Positions 31,901 through 43,774 of a stretch of 64,000 nt of DNA are shown here, one piece after another; position 1 is the stretch's first letter, and every line of letters begins with the position of its first letter. The DNA comes from Reticulitermes speratus. Lineage: Eukaryota; Arthropoda; Insecta; Blattodea; Rhinotermitidae. Below the pieces are notes generated by a model. It was not told where the DNA came from, did not search any database, and saw only the letters and a list, made by a program, of their open reading frames with translations. The translations under genes and the position numbers were made by a program. The stretch covers positions 20,986,487 to 21,050,486 of the forward strand of contig JAJKFL010000031.1 in the NCBI GenBank assembly GCA_021186555.1, written 5' to 3'.

Positions 31901-32969
31901 ACTTCAGCTTGTATCTGCATGTAATTCTGTTACTCTTAAGGAGAAGAAAGAACTTTCCTCTGAAATTTGGGTGTTAACCGATGAACCTGTACGTTGTCAA
32001 AAGCCAGAAAACTCATCTGAACAAGAAGTAACGTAGGCGTATGGGCAAGGGGCCCAAGCGAAATTGGTAGGCCGGCACAGTACCATTAGTTACATAAAAC
32101 GTGGTTTTGTAAGTGTTTATCAGGCTGTCTAAAACACATGGAATTTTATTAGCTTTGATTGTTGGTACTTCTTGCGAGTAGTGTTTAGTATGAACGTGGT
32201 TTATTAAATACTCGTACCCTACCTCTCTAATTATGTGGATATTAAGAGCATGAAACGTAATGTGTTACGTTATGATTTTGCAGTCTATCGCAAAGGAAAC
32301 AACAGATATAATCTTCAGTTTGGCCGCCTCCCCTTTACACGATAAATGACTAGTATCCAGTGCCTTTAATGTCACATGCTGAAGGGCTCGCGGTTTGCCT
32401 TACAGTTTATTCACAGCGCCTATGCACTGATCGTGAACGCATGTCTAGCTTGTATTGACAGCATAATAGCTTCTAAGTGGCTATCAGCTGTGCAATTTCC
32501 TGATAGCCTGGTTCACACGAGGTCTTCACTCCTTACGTCACGTCAGGAGTGAAGAAATCAGTCAACAAGGAAATGGATGGTTGCAGTGCGGTACATTATT
32601 GAGTGTTTCGGTCTCATTAGCACTGCTATTTGTGGGTAGCTGTGATAGATGGCTTTGAGAATTTCGCGTGACTTTTTATTGCAACCGATAGCGCAGTGTG
32701 TACACGGTTTTCCACTTTTCGCATCCCTCGCTTTGTGTCTTATTGTAGCAACGATATGCATTCCGAATTACTTCTTTTTCATTCAGTCCAAGAAGACAAC
32801 TCTTAAGCTTGAATGTTCTTAAACAGCCCCTGTTAAGGTGATCAGATACTTAGAGCGCCTACTGAAATGGTGTCGTAATAGTAATTTGAGTGAAAATATG
32901 AGGAAGGAAATTGTGGCCTGTTTTAAAATCGTGTTCGTATTTTATCTTGGAAGGACAGAGTGGTGAGTA
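31901..32969. other. No gene recognised
   Basis: Unique sequence; a small inverted repeat GTCTTCACTCC/GGAGTGAAG at 32522-32553 could form a hairpin but has no tract of T after it and no assigned role. Confidence 0.45.
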
Positions 32970-33125
32970 CAGGGGTGCACAAATGCTGGGCGTCAGGTCG
33001 TCAAGGCGACGAAATCTGTACAGTGGTGCCTAATACTTGTGAGTTCTCAGTATGAAGTTTGTCAGTGTCACCCTCCTGGCGTTTTGGGGGGCTTCTGGAT
33101 TTTTGGAAAATTTTGTGAACCCGTG
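32970..33125 (+). mobile_element. hAT MITE, 160-bp family, copy 3
   Basis: CAGGGGTGCACAAATGCTGG at the left, TTTTGTGAACCCGTG at the right. Flanks GGTGAGTA (32962-32969) and GATGAGTG (33126-33133) match at 6 of 8. Confidence 0.8.
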
Positions 33126-33252
33126 GATGAGTGAGTTATGGCCTCGTGTATGAGTGAAATGCTATTTTAAGTTTTTTTTTTAGAAGAATTAAGGAAATCA
33201 AACGTGTGAGAGTAACCAGTTCGGGAGTTTTGTGGTTCTTGTAGTTGTTTTG

Positions 33253-33470
33253 TTGAAGATTCAAGTCTTCTGGGATTATACGCCGTATAGTCTTGTATAT
33301 ACTTGTCGGACGTTTGGAACAGTCGCAGTGCCTTCGTCTTCATGGTCAAGTTGTTAATGTGTTCTTGGACTGCTTGACCCTGATGATGAAGATTCTGCAG
33401 TCCTTTTAAAATGTCGGTATTAATAGATCAGTCGATACGGTGTAACATCCCAGAAGGCCCGAATCTTCAT
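33253..33470. mobile_element. Inverted-arm element, CTTCTGGGAT family
   Basis: Long arms: left GAAGATTCAAGTCTTCTGGG and right, in reverse, GAAGATTCGGGCCTTCTGGG. Inside are GGACGTTTGGAACAGTCGCA, TTCGTCTTCATGGTCAAG and GACCCTGATGATGAAG, a degraded double core. Confidence 0.65.
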
Positions 33471-34021
33471 AACTATTTCTGTCGGGAATATCTCGGGAAC
33501 ACTAAACATGTAGTACACCAGAACATAATGGTTACATCAGTCTCGCGGCAGTAAATGCAGAGGACGTACCGCGTAATTCTTGCAGTTTCTGCTGGTACCG
33601 ATTACAAATAATATCTACAGTGCCGTCTGCATGGATAGTTTTTGTTTAAGCATGTTTTAAGCTGATGCATCGAATGGGCCATGTCTGCTGCTTCTCTGAC
33701 TGTCAACAATTTATCACCTCCGCAACGCAGCTTCCATGTTGTTTATAGGAAGTATGTGTGTGGCGTTGCTGGCCACTTAGGAACAAAGAAACACAGAGGC
33801 AGGTGAACATGTTTTCGAAGTCATTTTCATGTCATATTTCCATTATGGGGCGGGCAACATTGTTACATCTGTACCCTTCCTGTACTGCGCACGACAGCGG
33901 AAAGGCATGCCCCTTTCCACTAGCATTTCATTTCGTTTTTGTCTTACCAGATATGATCAGTTTATCTTCGTGGGATAGAGTCTGTCCTGAGAATATACTA
34001 GTTGCTAACCAATATGAATCC
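33471..34021. other. No gene recognised
   Basis: Nothing identifiable besides short open frames. Confidence 0.4.
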
Positions 34022-34350
34022 AGTTGACGCCGTTCTGTCCTAGTTAAGATCTATTTTTAATATTATCTACCCATCCACTCCCAAGTCTTCCAAGTGGCGT
34101 CTTTCCTTCAGTATTTCTCACCGAAACAATACGTGCATTTTTCACCTTCATGCTTTCCACATGCCCTGCCCACCATTATCCTTGATTTGATCATCCCAAA
34201 GATATTGGGCGAGAGGTGTACGAATTGTGCGGCTCCTCAATATGCATTTGTTTTATCGTCTCCTTCCTTCCCCTGTCACAGATCGAAATATGCTCATCAG
34301 CTCCCTGGTCTCGAACAACCTCAAAGTGTCCGTCCATTCTTTAACGTGAG
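34022..34350 (-). mobile_element. LINE C-terminus, decayed
   Basis: Minus-strand pieces in different frames read EEPHNSYTS.., WWAGHVESM, RNTEGKTPLGRLGSGWVDNI, in the same order as [11 protein letters not shown].., [30 protein letters not shown] at 20421-20820. Same family, older. Confidence 0.65.
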
Positions 34351-34404
34351 ACTCCAAATAACATATCCACACGGAACAACACGCAAATTTATTTTTCTTT
34401 CTGT

Positions 34405-34525
34405 AGCGCAGTAACCCAACTCGGGTGAATGCCGCGTCATCGTCGAGGTTTGTAGATCGCATATAATTAGACACGCACACCCGGTAGGACTCCTCTGAAC
34501 GAGTGATCAGCTCGTCGCTGAGGTT
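34405..34525 (-). mobile_element. SINE family A-like 3' fragment
   Basis: AGTAACCCAACTCGGGTGAA, CACGCACACCCGGTAGGACT and CCTCTGAACGAGTGATCAGC match the body of the variant copy at 56785; the tRNA-like head is missing. Confidence 0.7.
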
Positions 34526-36570
34526 TTTAAATTTTTAATTTTTAATTTTTCAGATGACTGACTGGAAGACAAAATAGTTTGAACAGTATGGTACTAAGCA
34601 TTTTTTTTGTATTTCTTGTAATATTAATTTACTCGTGAATGTAATTTTGGTATTTAGTGTCATTTGAAAATATTTAAACCTTTCGACACTTCTTGTTGAT
34701 ATGTTAACTACATTTATGCTTAATTGTAAAATTATATATTGCAATATTGTGCATTTTGTTGGTCATTGTATAAAAATTGTCATTAACGCACGGAAATGAA
34801 TGCTATAAAATGTACCTTTATGCGGTGGCTTCATGCTGCATTCTGGTGACGACACGTGAACACGTGCGTAGTTCTGTCCATCTGCTTCTTGACCAACCTC
34901 CGTACAAGTAACTAATAGAATTTATTTGATTTACATTTCCGCCAAATAAGTTAACATCTTCAGCATAAAACAGATGATGGTTCGTTCCATAACTTTTAGC
35001 CATTCCTGTTTTCTTGGTCTGTTTTAATGGCGTATTCTAGATGAAAATTACCACAGTAGCGATAAAGCGTTTCCTTGTTTTACACCCTTCTGAACAGGAA
35101 ACTTACCAGAAAAACGTTTACACGTACGGATTTTTTTTGTATGTTTCATTAAAACACTTTAATTAGCTAAACTAATTTCTTGGGTATGCCAAACTCACTG
35201 AAAGTGTTATGCAAAACTTACCTCCTAACAGTAATGTACATAATAAAAGCATATAAATGTTTGATAAAAAGGGGAAGTACAAACCGTCTATCACAACTAA
35301 ATTTATATCAGTTTTATTTCTCGCTACATGTTTCGGCTTTAGTGAAAAGCCAGTGTTTTAGTACCCCCCCCCCCCCCCGTACTGTTTTTTTCCCCCGCGT
35401 TCTCCAATATCTGACGAATGCAGAATGTCTGATCAGTAATTGGTCATTATGTCCAAATCCGCACAGCTGATTCCCAGAATTTTTTGTACGTATTGGCTTA
35501 AACTTGAGGGAAAGACGTTGTAGTTGATAATAGTGATATGCCTCGATAAATACTATAATCGTCCTTCTTATAAACAGTGTAGTAATAGACTTCTTCCACT
35601 GTTGAGGCAGTTCTTTCTTTTCCGAAGCAGAATTAATAGGTTATGAATCTTAGCACAAAATGTTTCAAGTCGTATTGACGGTCACGTCTTCCGGAATTTG
35701 AACAATAGCTGGCAGTCGTACCGTTTAAACTGTTCAGTAGCACAGGTCTGAAGCTGACCTAATGAAGGTCGGTATTTGTAAATTTACAGATCTAACGCAC
35801 CTTTTCAGCTCAGTCTCCGTGTTCATCCTTTTAAACACAAAAATATAGTTGATACGCAACAGCTTCTAACACTTATGAACTTTCATATAAAGAGGGATTT
35901 ACAAGGTATTCGTTTCACGGATTTGGGCTTGTTATGAAGTGTATCAAACCACCCGTGACTCGTGAGTTGCTCACTTCACTGTATTGGTGATTTTCCAAGC
36001 TTTGCTCCGCAATGATTTGTGAGGGGCTTCACGAATGAATGGTGGATTATAAAGTGAAAGCCAACCCAACAAATTAATTGCTTGTTAAAATTGCAGACCC
36101 TAAAGTTTATTCTGTTACCAACAAAGTCCTTTAAGCTGTAGTTCTGGGCAAAAAAACCTGGAAAGATCCGTACTTCCAAAGTCCAGATTATTTTGTCCTT
36201 TTTGTAGGGGGAACGGAAAGCAGAGCAAGCACGGCGTCAGTAATGAATCCTGCTGTATAAACGGTTGGGTGAAGCTGACGATTTGGGACGTTACATTTCC
36301 CGTATACTCTTATAATGTATCAGGGATTGGGTTTTAGTATTTAGTGTAGCACATTTAAGATCTGTAAGTTTATTGTGTCCAGATCATTTGCTGCTCGTGC
36401 TATATGCCTTTGTGGCTTGGACAGGGCCAGCTTTACCTTTCTGTAACTGAACTAGTTAACAGGCGAATGGCGATTGCTTTTCTGGATCCGTGATGATCAT
36501 CGTTATTATCATCATAACTACCTTTTAATGTGTTCCAGAATATTGTATGTGAACGTTTTATTTTAATTTT
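34526..36570. other. No gene recognised; 15-C run and a hammerhead-like scrap
   Basis: An AATTTTTA repeat lies at 34515-34552 and a run of 15 C at 35364-35378. At 35325-35352, CTACATGTTTCGGCTTTAG and AAAAGCCAGTG is in reverse the stem II/GAAACATGTAG half of the hammerhead-like motif, with the other half lost. Confidence 0.45.
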
Positions 36571-36695
36571 CACCATCAGCCTTATGATGGCTATACAGGG
36601 CATACACAAAGGAATTGTGCGGTTTTAATAGTGTTCACTATTAAAACCGCACCATTCTTTTGTGTATGCCCTGTGTATTAGCCGAAACATGTAGC
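36571..36695 (+). repeat. Long hairpin inside a hammerhead-like frame
   Basis: 36589-36633 and 36636-36683 are inverted copies (GGCTATACAGGGCATACACA.. / ..TGTGTATGCCCTGTGTATTAGCC), giving a stem of about 45 bp with a 2-nt loop. It is bracketed by CTTATGAT on the left and GAAACATGTAG on the right, exactly where stem II sits in the motif at 42532. It looks like a palindromic Penelope-type repeat whose two arms now form one hairpin. Confidence 0.6.
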
Positions 36696-37984
36696 TGATC
36701 ATTTTTCATAAATGAAAGTTGTGTTTGGAGTATGTTATACACCTAGTTCTATTATAAACACAACGGGGATGAGCCACCTTAAGGCGTAAGTTATTATCGA
36801 AGTGGCCTGATTGTGGTCATATAAGCACTACAAACGTCGTAGCCTGTAGGTTAGAATAAGTTGTGTATTTGGATGGTGGATAGCTAAGGCTGTGGATAGA
36901 AGAGGCTGTTGTTTATATTTAAATGGCGCCGGAATTAGTTTGCAGAGACTGGGGAAGGTCACCAAGAACTTCAGTCAGGATGGCTGTAAAGTGGTCGAGT
37001 GTTAACAACCAGACACTTCTTGAATAGGCCACCAATGTTTGGCGCGTTACAGTTACACAAATCTGCTCAGCTAATTAACCTTTTAAACAGTGAATTAAAT
37101 TAAATTAAATTAAAGCGAAGTAAATTAGTTTATACCTCACAGAGAACAGTCTGTGTCATCATTATAAAGAGAAACCGGTAAGTGTTGTTTCGGAAAGTAT
37201 TCGCTGGCTAGTATGAGGATCATTCGAGACACACCTCAGGAAAAACACAAGAGATATTTAATGTTAAACATGGTCGCTCGTGTAGTAACCACTGGGCTGT
37301 GAAGTGTTAATAATAGTGTAGTTCCATTTTCGTCTTCCGTTCTGAAATTTATTGGGCTTAGTGTTGCGCAAGCACCAGTTAAGCTAAACTGAATCATCGT
37401 TAGTTAAGAGTTACAATGGGCGTAACAGAATCGCTTTCTAAATACTGTGTGCTGCAGAAGAACGTTATTACTCTTTCTGAAATGCTCTACCGATGAAAGT
37501 CCGGTAGTTTGTGCTGTGATATGTTTTCATTACATGTAACGCACGTACCTGGAAGGATATTGCTCCAAACTTTTGGAAGGAGTTGTACCATAAAAAATGT
37601 AATAGCTTGCCTTGTGTTGCATGCGTGCGATGGGAAACAAGATGGCCGCCCCCTCGGGTCATCAATGGCTTGAACATCTCATTAGTCCGGGATTTGCCCT
37701 GACGACCTTGTGGGTAGCTGGGTATACCACTAAACACTCGAGCTTTGAAGACCACTTGACTCTGTGGATATGCTGACGTGCATTTCTGTGGTCTGTGTGA
37801 CAGCTGATCGCAGAAATGAATGGCCGAAGTCTGGATAATTCCTAACATATCCGCTCTTTTGATAGTATTTGCTTTCGGGGGGTTCTCTCGTAGAATTTCG
37901 TGGTATTTACCATCTAATCACGCGCTTTTTTTTATGACGGTTAATAACGATTAACATATAAGTACTGTAAAAGGTTTTTTTTTA
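36696..37984. other. No gene recognised
   Basis: A short AATTA tandem run lies near 37092-37113. A SINE-B-like end (TGCCTTTGTGGCTTGGACAG) is visible just upstream at 36405-36424. No gene seen. Confidence 0.45.
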
Positions 37985-38170
37985 ACCCGAAGATGCATCA
38001 CCAACCTCTGTCTCCACAGCGGCTGCTTCCGTTGCGGTTTCCGGCCACAATTTTGTATGCATTTCTCACGCGTCCCCTGCGTTTTACATGTTCTGTCCAT
38101 CTAAAATCTCAAGTATGGCCTGCATTACCTAGGTTGTACCGCAAAATATTTAAAATTTTGTAACATCCAG
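37985..38170 (-). mobile_element. LINE C-terminus, decayed
   Basis: The minus strand reads FRWTEHVKRRGRVRNAYKIV and AGNRNGSSRCGDRGW, parallel to [36 protein letters not shown]. No 3' tail recognised. Confidence 0.6.
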
Positions 38171-38904
38171 TACCGTTTCATGGTGATGGAGGACCATCCC
38201 TTCTCGGTTGTCCGCAGCTGCTTATTCATGTATTAACAGCTGCTCTGCACATCTGGAAGCCACTGGATGCGGGACCTGTGTACGCTACGTATGACTGATG
38301 CCAAGGCACTTTATGAACTCTCTGATACGCTACCAGTGCAGTACGTAGCCTTGCCGTGACCCATTGTCTTTACATTTCAGGCACAGACCTTCCACTTGCT
38401 GTCACACGAATTAAACTAGAAAGTAGTCCTTTATGATAATCTTATAAAGAAGAGTTTCCGGGCAGGTTGGCATGGAGGTTACGCCCTAGACTTATAGTCG
38501 AGGATTCGTTGCCGACCCGGTCATCGGCTCTGCTGTCTTTAGTGGCTTAGCTCAGACCCTGATACCTCTATTAGGACACGAAGCAGGGTCTATTGCATCA
38601 TTTAGTAACAATCGTACAAGTCGACGCCATATAGCTAGCAAAGTCATTGAGAGCGACGTAAAATACGCCACTAAAAGTAATTTAGAAGAGGCTGAACACA
38701 ACGTAACACATAGTTTGGCGTTTACGAAGCAGGAATTAACGTCGTAACTGTACTGAGTTTTTGCTGTAATTGTAAGGGCCTCATGTCCGAGTTCGTCCAA
38801 CGATACAGAATATTATTTACATTCAAGTATCTTGAATCTGCATTTATCGACATTTTTTATACTTAATTTAGATAAAAAAAATAGTTTGCGTTGTAACATG
38901 CCAT
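38171..38904. other. No gene recognised
   Basis: No domain or repeat end supported. GGGCAGGTTGGCATGGAGGT at 38460 is slightly tRNA-like but has no B box at the right distance. Confidence 0.4.
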
Positions 38905-39160
38905 GAACGCACAGAGAGGACAGTAGAGGTATAGCTGTACTTGTTCTTAACCTCGGCGCTGGCTGGGTCAACGCCACGCCCCGACCGCATTACCAGAGCC
39001 CTGTACGGCGCCCATTGTAGAGAAGGCTGAGTGGGCCCCAGGGCCGGTCTGGACGGGTGTGGAGAAGAGAAAATCTCTTGGCCCCATTGGGTTTCTGACC
39101 CTGGACCGCCCAGCCTGTAGCGAGTCGCTGTACCGACACCCCGTTTCCGCCCGGCTTATT
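38905..39160 (-). mobile_element. SINE family B copy
   Basis: In reverse: CGGGCGGAAACGGGGTGTCG, GACTCGCTACAGGCTGGGCG, GTCAGAAACCC (weak B box), GAGATTTTCTC, CGTCCAGACCGGCCCTGGGG, GCCCACTCAGCC and GCCGAGGTTAAGAACAAG, in family order. Confidence 0.75.
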
Positions 39161-39204
39161 TTGGATAAAGGCATATTTAAATAAAATTAAAATGCAAACT
39201 ATTT

Positions 39205-39345
39205 TGCACTGGATGGAGGTGAGTAATCAGCTTCACGTACGTCCGCCTTACCCCCAGTACTGATTAATTAGGAGATCCGATTCTTCGGTCCCCCAGCCCA
39301 TGGCCCAGTCACTATATCGACTGAGCTACCTGTTATACAGCAGCT
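39205..39345 (-). mobile_element. SINE family B, 5' half
   Basis: In reverse: CAGGTAGCTCAGTCGATATA (A box), GACTGGGCCATGGGCTGGGG, GACCGAAGAATCGGA and ..GGGTAAGGCGGACGT, then GTGAAGCTGATTACTCACCT. The 3' end is missing. Confidence 0.65.
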
Positions 39346-39587
39346 GTTATAGTGCGGCTGTACTACATAATTATTGGTATAGGAGAGGAGTGTAAAAAGC
39401 AAAACCGGTTTCAGGATGTGTCCCATCTGCAATCGTTTGATAGGCCTATATGCCATTATGCAATAGTCCATAATGGATACGTGTCTGGATATGTGTGTTT
39501 CTTTTTCCTCTGTCTCCCTCTTTACATTGGTGGGAATCAGTTATATCAGTTGTGTAATTTCCCAAAATATAAGGACTATGAAATAAA

Positions 39588-39790
39588 GGATGAGATTGGC
39601 GGGGTATGTGGCACGCACAGGGGAGAAGAGATACAGTGTTCTGGTGAGGAAACCTGAAGGCTATTTACCACTCGGAAGATTTAGGCATAGATGGAAGGAT
39701 GTTTTCAGTGTATTAAAGAAATCTGGGAGCCCGTGGGCTGGATTCATCTGGCGCAGGATAGGGCGAGTGGCGGGCTTTTGTGAACACGGT
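39588..39790 (+). mobile_element. LINE C-terminus fragment
   Basis: The plus-strand frame MRLAGYVARTGEKRYSVLVR, KPEGYLPLGRFRHRWKDVF and AGFIWRRIGR corresponds to [40 protein letters not shown] at 20421-20820. Still open, but clearly truncated. Confidence 0.75.
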
Positions 39791-40797
39791 AATGGGTTTG
39801 TGTTTTCCACAAAGTACGCAATAGTACTTTAACAATTAGCGCTAACTAGAGTTGTGAAAGAGAATGGAAATTCGTAAGCCAAAACAAATCTTTGCCAAGC
39901 TCATCAGTTTAGGAAAAATATAATGTATTATGAACGGCGTTATTACCCTGACACAGTGTCATTCGGCATTATGAGTCATGGCGTCTGTCGTGTTTTGTGC
40001 TTTCTTGAAATGTGTTTTTACATTTATCTCAAATATCGCACTGTCATTTATCATGTCATATAGTCTGACAATAGGCTATCTCTATTGTGCAGTTTTGCTC
40101 TGGAATACATATGCAATAGGCATATCATGAAAATTTTATAGAATTGCTGTCGTAAATTACTTTTATTATAAATTGTGTACAATCCATTCTGGATATAAAA
40201 CCTGCAACTCAGTAAAATAAAACAACTGAAATCGACTTTTCAGGCGAGTAATTTGAGTCTTATCCATCAGAGTAAGTTGAACTGTGACGCTTCGTTTTCA
40301 TAATGGAATCTACAAATTGTTAATAAACCGCGACAAATCTTTTTGTGTGTCAAATTGACGATATTTTGACGCTATGAATAAGTTTCGCACATGGAGAATT
40401 GTCATTTTGTTCAGAAATGAAACCCATTTTCATATTTGGAGCTTTCTGATTTGGAATGGAAAGTGCCTGAATCTTAACCGGATGTCGAAGGAAAGCAGCT
40501 CGTTCTTACGCCATACCACTTACATGTTTTATAAACACAGCTCTTAAATAGATCTGACTGTCACATTATGTAACAGGGTTTATACATTCGCATTGATAGG
40601 TGGCATATTAAGTTATATACGAGGGTTAGATTGAGGCTACTGTCAGCGTGTTGTAAGGTTGGTACTTTGCGACATAACAGTCTCAGAGATCGAGTGATTG
40701 CTAGGTTATTAAAGGACGGTGCTTTTCGGCAGAGTGATGCATGTTGTGAAATGACAGTTTCGAAAGAAGCTACCGATGGCTCGCTGAACCAATCAAG
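39791..40797. other. No gene recognised
   Basis: AT-rich unique DNA without open frames of note. Confidence 0.45.
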
Positions 40798-40982
40798 TTA
40801 GCTCACGCGGCAGCGTTACTGGCTTGCAATCTGGAGGTGTCCCGTTCGATTCTCGACCAGCACACCGTCTATCCTGACTGATGATTTTTGTGATGTTCCG
40901 GTTTCCGAAGCAGCTTCCGGGTAGTGCCTTAAATAAGGCCAGATCGCTTCCTTCCAATTGCTTATTCCGTCACCTAATCGTT
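40798..40982 (+). mobile_element. SINE family D (tRNA-derived)
   Basis: GTTAGCTCACGCGGCAGCGT (A box) and GTCCCGTTCGATTCTCGACC (B box) are followed by GATGTTCCGGTTTCCGAAGC, AGTGCCTTAAATAAGGCCAG and TTCCTTCCAATTGC. This is the layout of a SINE type widespread in insects, with a GCC-rich body and a CTTCCTTCCC-type stretch. One copy in the window. Confidence 0.7.
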
Positions 40983-41108
40983 TGACGGTACATAATTTAC
41001 TGACAGCGTCTTTATGTAGATTACGAATAGGTAAACAAATTTGAAGAAGCTATCTCGGTGATTGACTGGATAAGCTGATAAGACCGTGCCTGGTTGTTTT
41101 ATGCAGAT

Positions 41109-41275
41109 CAGGGGTGCACAAATGCCGGGCGCCAGATCGACCGGTCGAATAAATGTTGTACTAAGGCACCTAATACATGTGGTTGCTCGGTGTGGAAGTT
41201 GCTTCATTACATCCTTCTGGAGCCTAGAATTTTGAAGTGGCTTTTATATTTTCGGAAAAAATTGTGTGGAGTCAG
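41109..41275 (+). mobile_element. hAT MITE, 160-bp family, copy 4
   Basis: CAGGGGTGCACAAATGCCGG, GGCGCCAGATCGACCGGTCG, ACTAAGGCACCTAATACATG and TGGAAGTTGCTTCATTACAT match the family. The right end is degraded (ATTGTGTGGAGTC), so the boundary is approximate and no duplication is seen. Confidence 0.7.
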
Positions 41276-42284
41276 GCGTTCATGTCGAATACAAGCCCAG
41301 AATTTCAGGGACCTGCCAAGACCACCAGCCTCCTTTTCGTAAATGTTATAAGGCATTAAAGATTAAAGCTTGTTAAAACGATCGTGTCGAATTTGTTTCC
41401 ATAGAATAATTCGTAGCTTAACTAGAAATATAAGACGTTTATTTTGTGTGGCTGCTAGTAGTTCGATCGCGCTGTCTTTAACGCGACGTGTTCCTAAGAG
41501 CAACTGACTGCCATTCCCGTCTCTAACGCTAATAAACAGAAGAGCAATCAATATTAGACTTTAGCATTTCACTGCGGTTTGTCGCTAATCTTGTTCCCAT
41601 TTTTGGTTTGTCATCTCCGGCTGGTTTTTCGACGTTTCGGTTAAACATAGCTGTCTCCATCTTCAAGGCGAAGTGACTGAACGGAGGCACCAGCAATTTA
41701 CACGGTGCTGTTTGTATAGAGAGCAATGCGCCTACCTCGCCTCTTGCATTGAAAAATCTTACAAAGCATGCACGATCCCAAAACTTGAGATGTGCTTTGT
41801 AGCCGGGCAGCATCATCGCATAAGTCGCTCTTTGTTCGTGAGTCATGACTCAGTTTGCTCGTCTCACTGTGCTGCATCAACATATCACTCCGCCACACTG
41901 TAAAATGTAAATCTTATCGTGCTCTATAGACATGATACAGGTTTTTATTCAGTTTTATAAAAATCAAACATTCCTTCATGAACGGAAACGGTTGTTTGTT
42001 CAGCAGCTTTTTGCGTGATTTGAAGGTCTGCCTGTTCCAGTCTTGATTGCGTTTTTTCTTTGTGAAGTGCATTTTATTTTTGTCTTGTATCCTTATTTAC
42101 CGAAATGAATTTTCTTTCTGCTAGCTCTTGTGTCTTGCAAGCAACTTAAAGACATCAGAACACATCGTCTTGCAATTAAAAGAAAATATGGATGTTTTGT
42201 GCCATAAGAAGGCACAGTACGCTTGTTTAAAATAGTATATTTTGTTAGGTGAAAACTCGAGCCAGTCGCACACCAGTTCAGTTG
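41276..42284. other. No gene; scrap of the CTTCTGGGAT family at 41625-41680
   Basis: TCGACGTTTCGGTTAAACAT and CTGTCTCCATCTTCAAGGCG is a lone core of the inverted-arm family. Nothing else recognised. Confidence 0.45.
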
Positions 42285-42360
42285 CATTATTGTTATTATT
42301 ATTATTTCGCTGTCTTATCACAGGCCTTTCCTTCCTGGTATGTCTCCTCTTGAATATTAT
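42285..42360 (-). mobile_element. LINE 3' terminus with AAT tail
   Basis: In reverse it reads CAAGAGGAGACATACCAGGA and AGGAAAGGCCTGTGATAAGA, encoding QEETYQEGKACDK, equivalent to VQEEKFQGNLAC at the 3' end of the LINE at 11815. The AAT/ACA repeat that follows (42285-42306) is its tail. Confidence 0.6.
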
Positions 42361-42531
42361 TTGATATAATAGTATTAAGTATAATATTATACACTTTTAA
42401 AGATACTGTTTTAATCATAGTTTGTGAAACTTACGTGGTGGAAACTAAATGCTAGAATATTGTAATGTAATACGAATTACTTTTGTAATCTATTATATTT
42501 TAGCAAGTTTTAAATCTTGGTGTAGAGCTCC
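42361..42531. other. AT-rich, unassigned
   Basis: Probably part of the element that owns the hammerhead-like motif at 42532, but no inverted arm was found. Confidence 0.4.
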
Positions 42532-42560
42532 CTGAGGATGGCGTGAAGCCGAAACATGTA
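42532..42560 (+). ncRNA. Hammerhead-ribozyme-like motif
   Basis: Stem I CUCC, core CUGAGGA, extra U, stem II GGC-GUGAA-GCC, GAAA, palindromic stem III ACAUGU, presumed cleavage GUA, then GGGG closing stem I with one G-U pair. All invariant bases are present (CUGANGA allows G at the N position). It is a single-arm remnant; no inverted partner nearby. Confidence 0.6.
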
Positions 42561-43774
42561 GGGGAGATATAAGATTGTATTTGTATATGTCAAAGGGCAT
42601 TTGTTGGTGCTATGAATGAATCGTATAATTCTTGTATTTTAGTTTCTTTTCAGCTTCCGTCTGCATGATTTATTATTATTATTATTAGCATCATCATCAT
42701 CATCATTATCGTCAGCAGCATCAAAACATCGCTTGATGTCTAAATAGTATCGTATGATCTTCATCCTTGAATTCCATTTTATCACTGTCCGTTGGGCTTC
42801 ATTATCAATTTCACCTGGTATTTCTCGTTTCTCTCGTCCAGAACAACGTGAACAGCACTTCCGAATATCCTTAAAGAACCGTACAACAGTAGGAGGGTTA
42901 GAGTCATGAAGCTTCTTATACAACGTATAATTTGTTCACTTCTATATTTATTTCAGCTCGTTTCGGTCCTGTACCTCAGTGTTCACTTTTCTTTTTTGTT
43001 TCGTAAGACCTGTTACCGTATTCAACACCAAAATGTGGCTGTAATGTGTCTCTCATAAAATACGTTCACAAGATTGTCACATCGTATACAGACTGGAACA
43101 TGTGGTCAGCCTCCAGTAATGTGGTGTCCGAACACGAAATTCGTATTGACGGAAGTTTGTCAGTTTTGAATACGGAAACTATAAAGCTGCAAGTTGTAGA
43201 CGGATGTGTTGGCCTATATGCTGTGAAACTGTGGCAGACTCGAAAGTACGCGTACGTCTGCTTAGGAAGGGCGTCTGAAATGGTACTACACCCTGTACTT
43301 TGTAAGGCGGAAAACTGTAAAGTGGAACGAGGGATAATTTGAAGAAGGTGTGGAGAGGTTTGCAAGAACGAGGTGTAGGGATGGTCCGCCTGTTAAGTAT
43401 GTTTGACAATTCATTACGTAAATGGCGTTATCTAGATTTGTTCTTGAACCAGTTCGGTGGTTGCAAATGGCGAAGAGCAGTTCTTGGTACGTCTTGGCTC
43501 ATCTGTCTGTGCTTGGGACGCACAGTTTATCGTATAAACAGAGGGACTTTGGGCAGGCGTGAAACTGCAACAGCACTTTACGTGCAAAAGTTTCATATAA
43601 AGCAATCATTGCAGCCGATCCGATTAACGACCGCTATTGAGAGGGACAAGTGGAGGGATCGGCTGAACCTAGCGACAGAGAGTATGACAAGAGTGGCTGC
43701 AGGTATAAGATTAGTGCTGGTGGGGTCATCGTCACCGCCACGGTCGTCGTCATTATCATGATCGTTATCATCAT
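42561..43774. other. ATT/ATC microsatellite; two unsupported open frames
   Basis: An ATT run passing into ATC units occupies 42669-42722. Plus-strand frames at 43046-43342 and 43339-43761 (98 and 140 codons) overlap by 4 bases but show no domain, and the second runs into a SINE; I do not call them genes. Confidence 0.5.

Noticed and set aside
38460-38530. tRNA-like head GGGCAGGTTGGCATGGAGGT
   Set aside because: No B box at the expected distance and no SINE body.
43046-43761. Two overlapping plus frames (98 and 140 codons) as an exon pair
   Set aside because: No domain, and the second enters a SINE B copy at its end.
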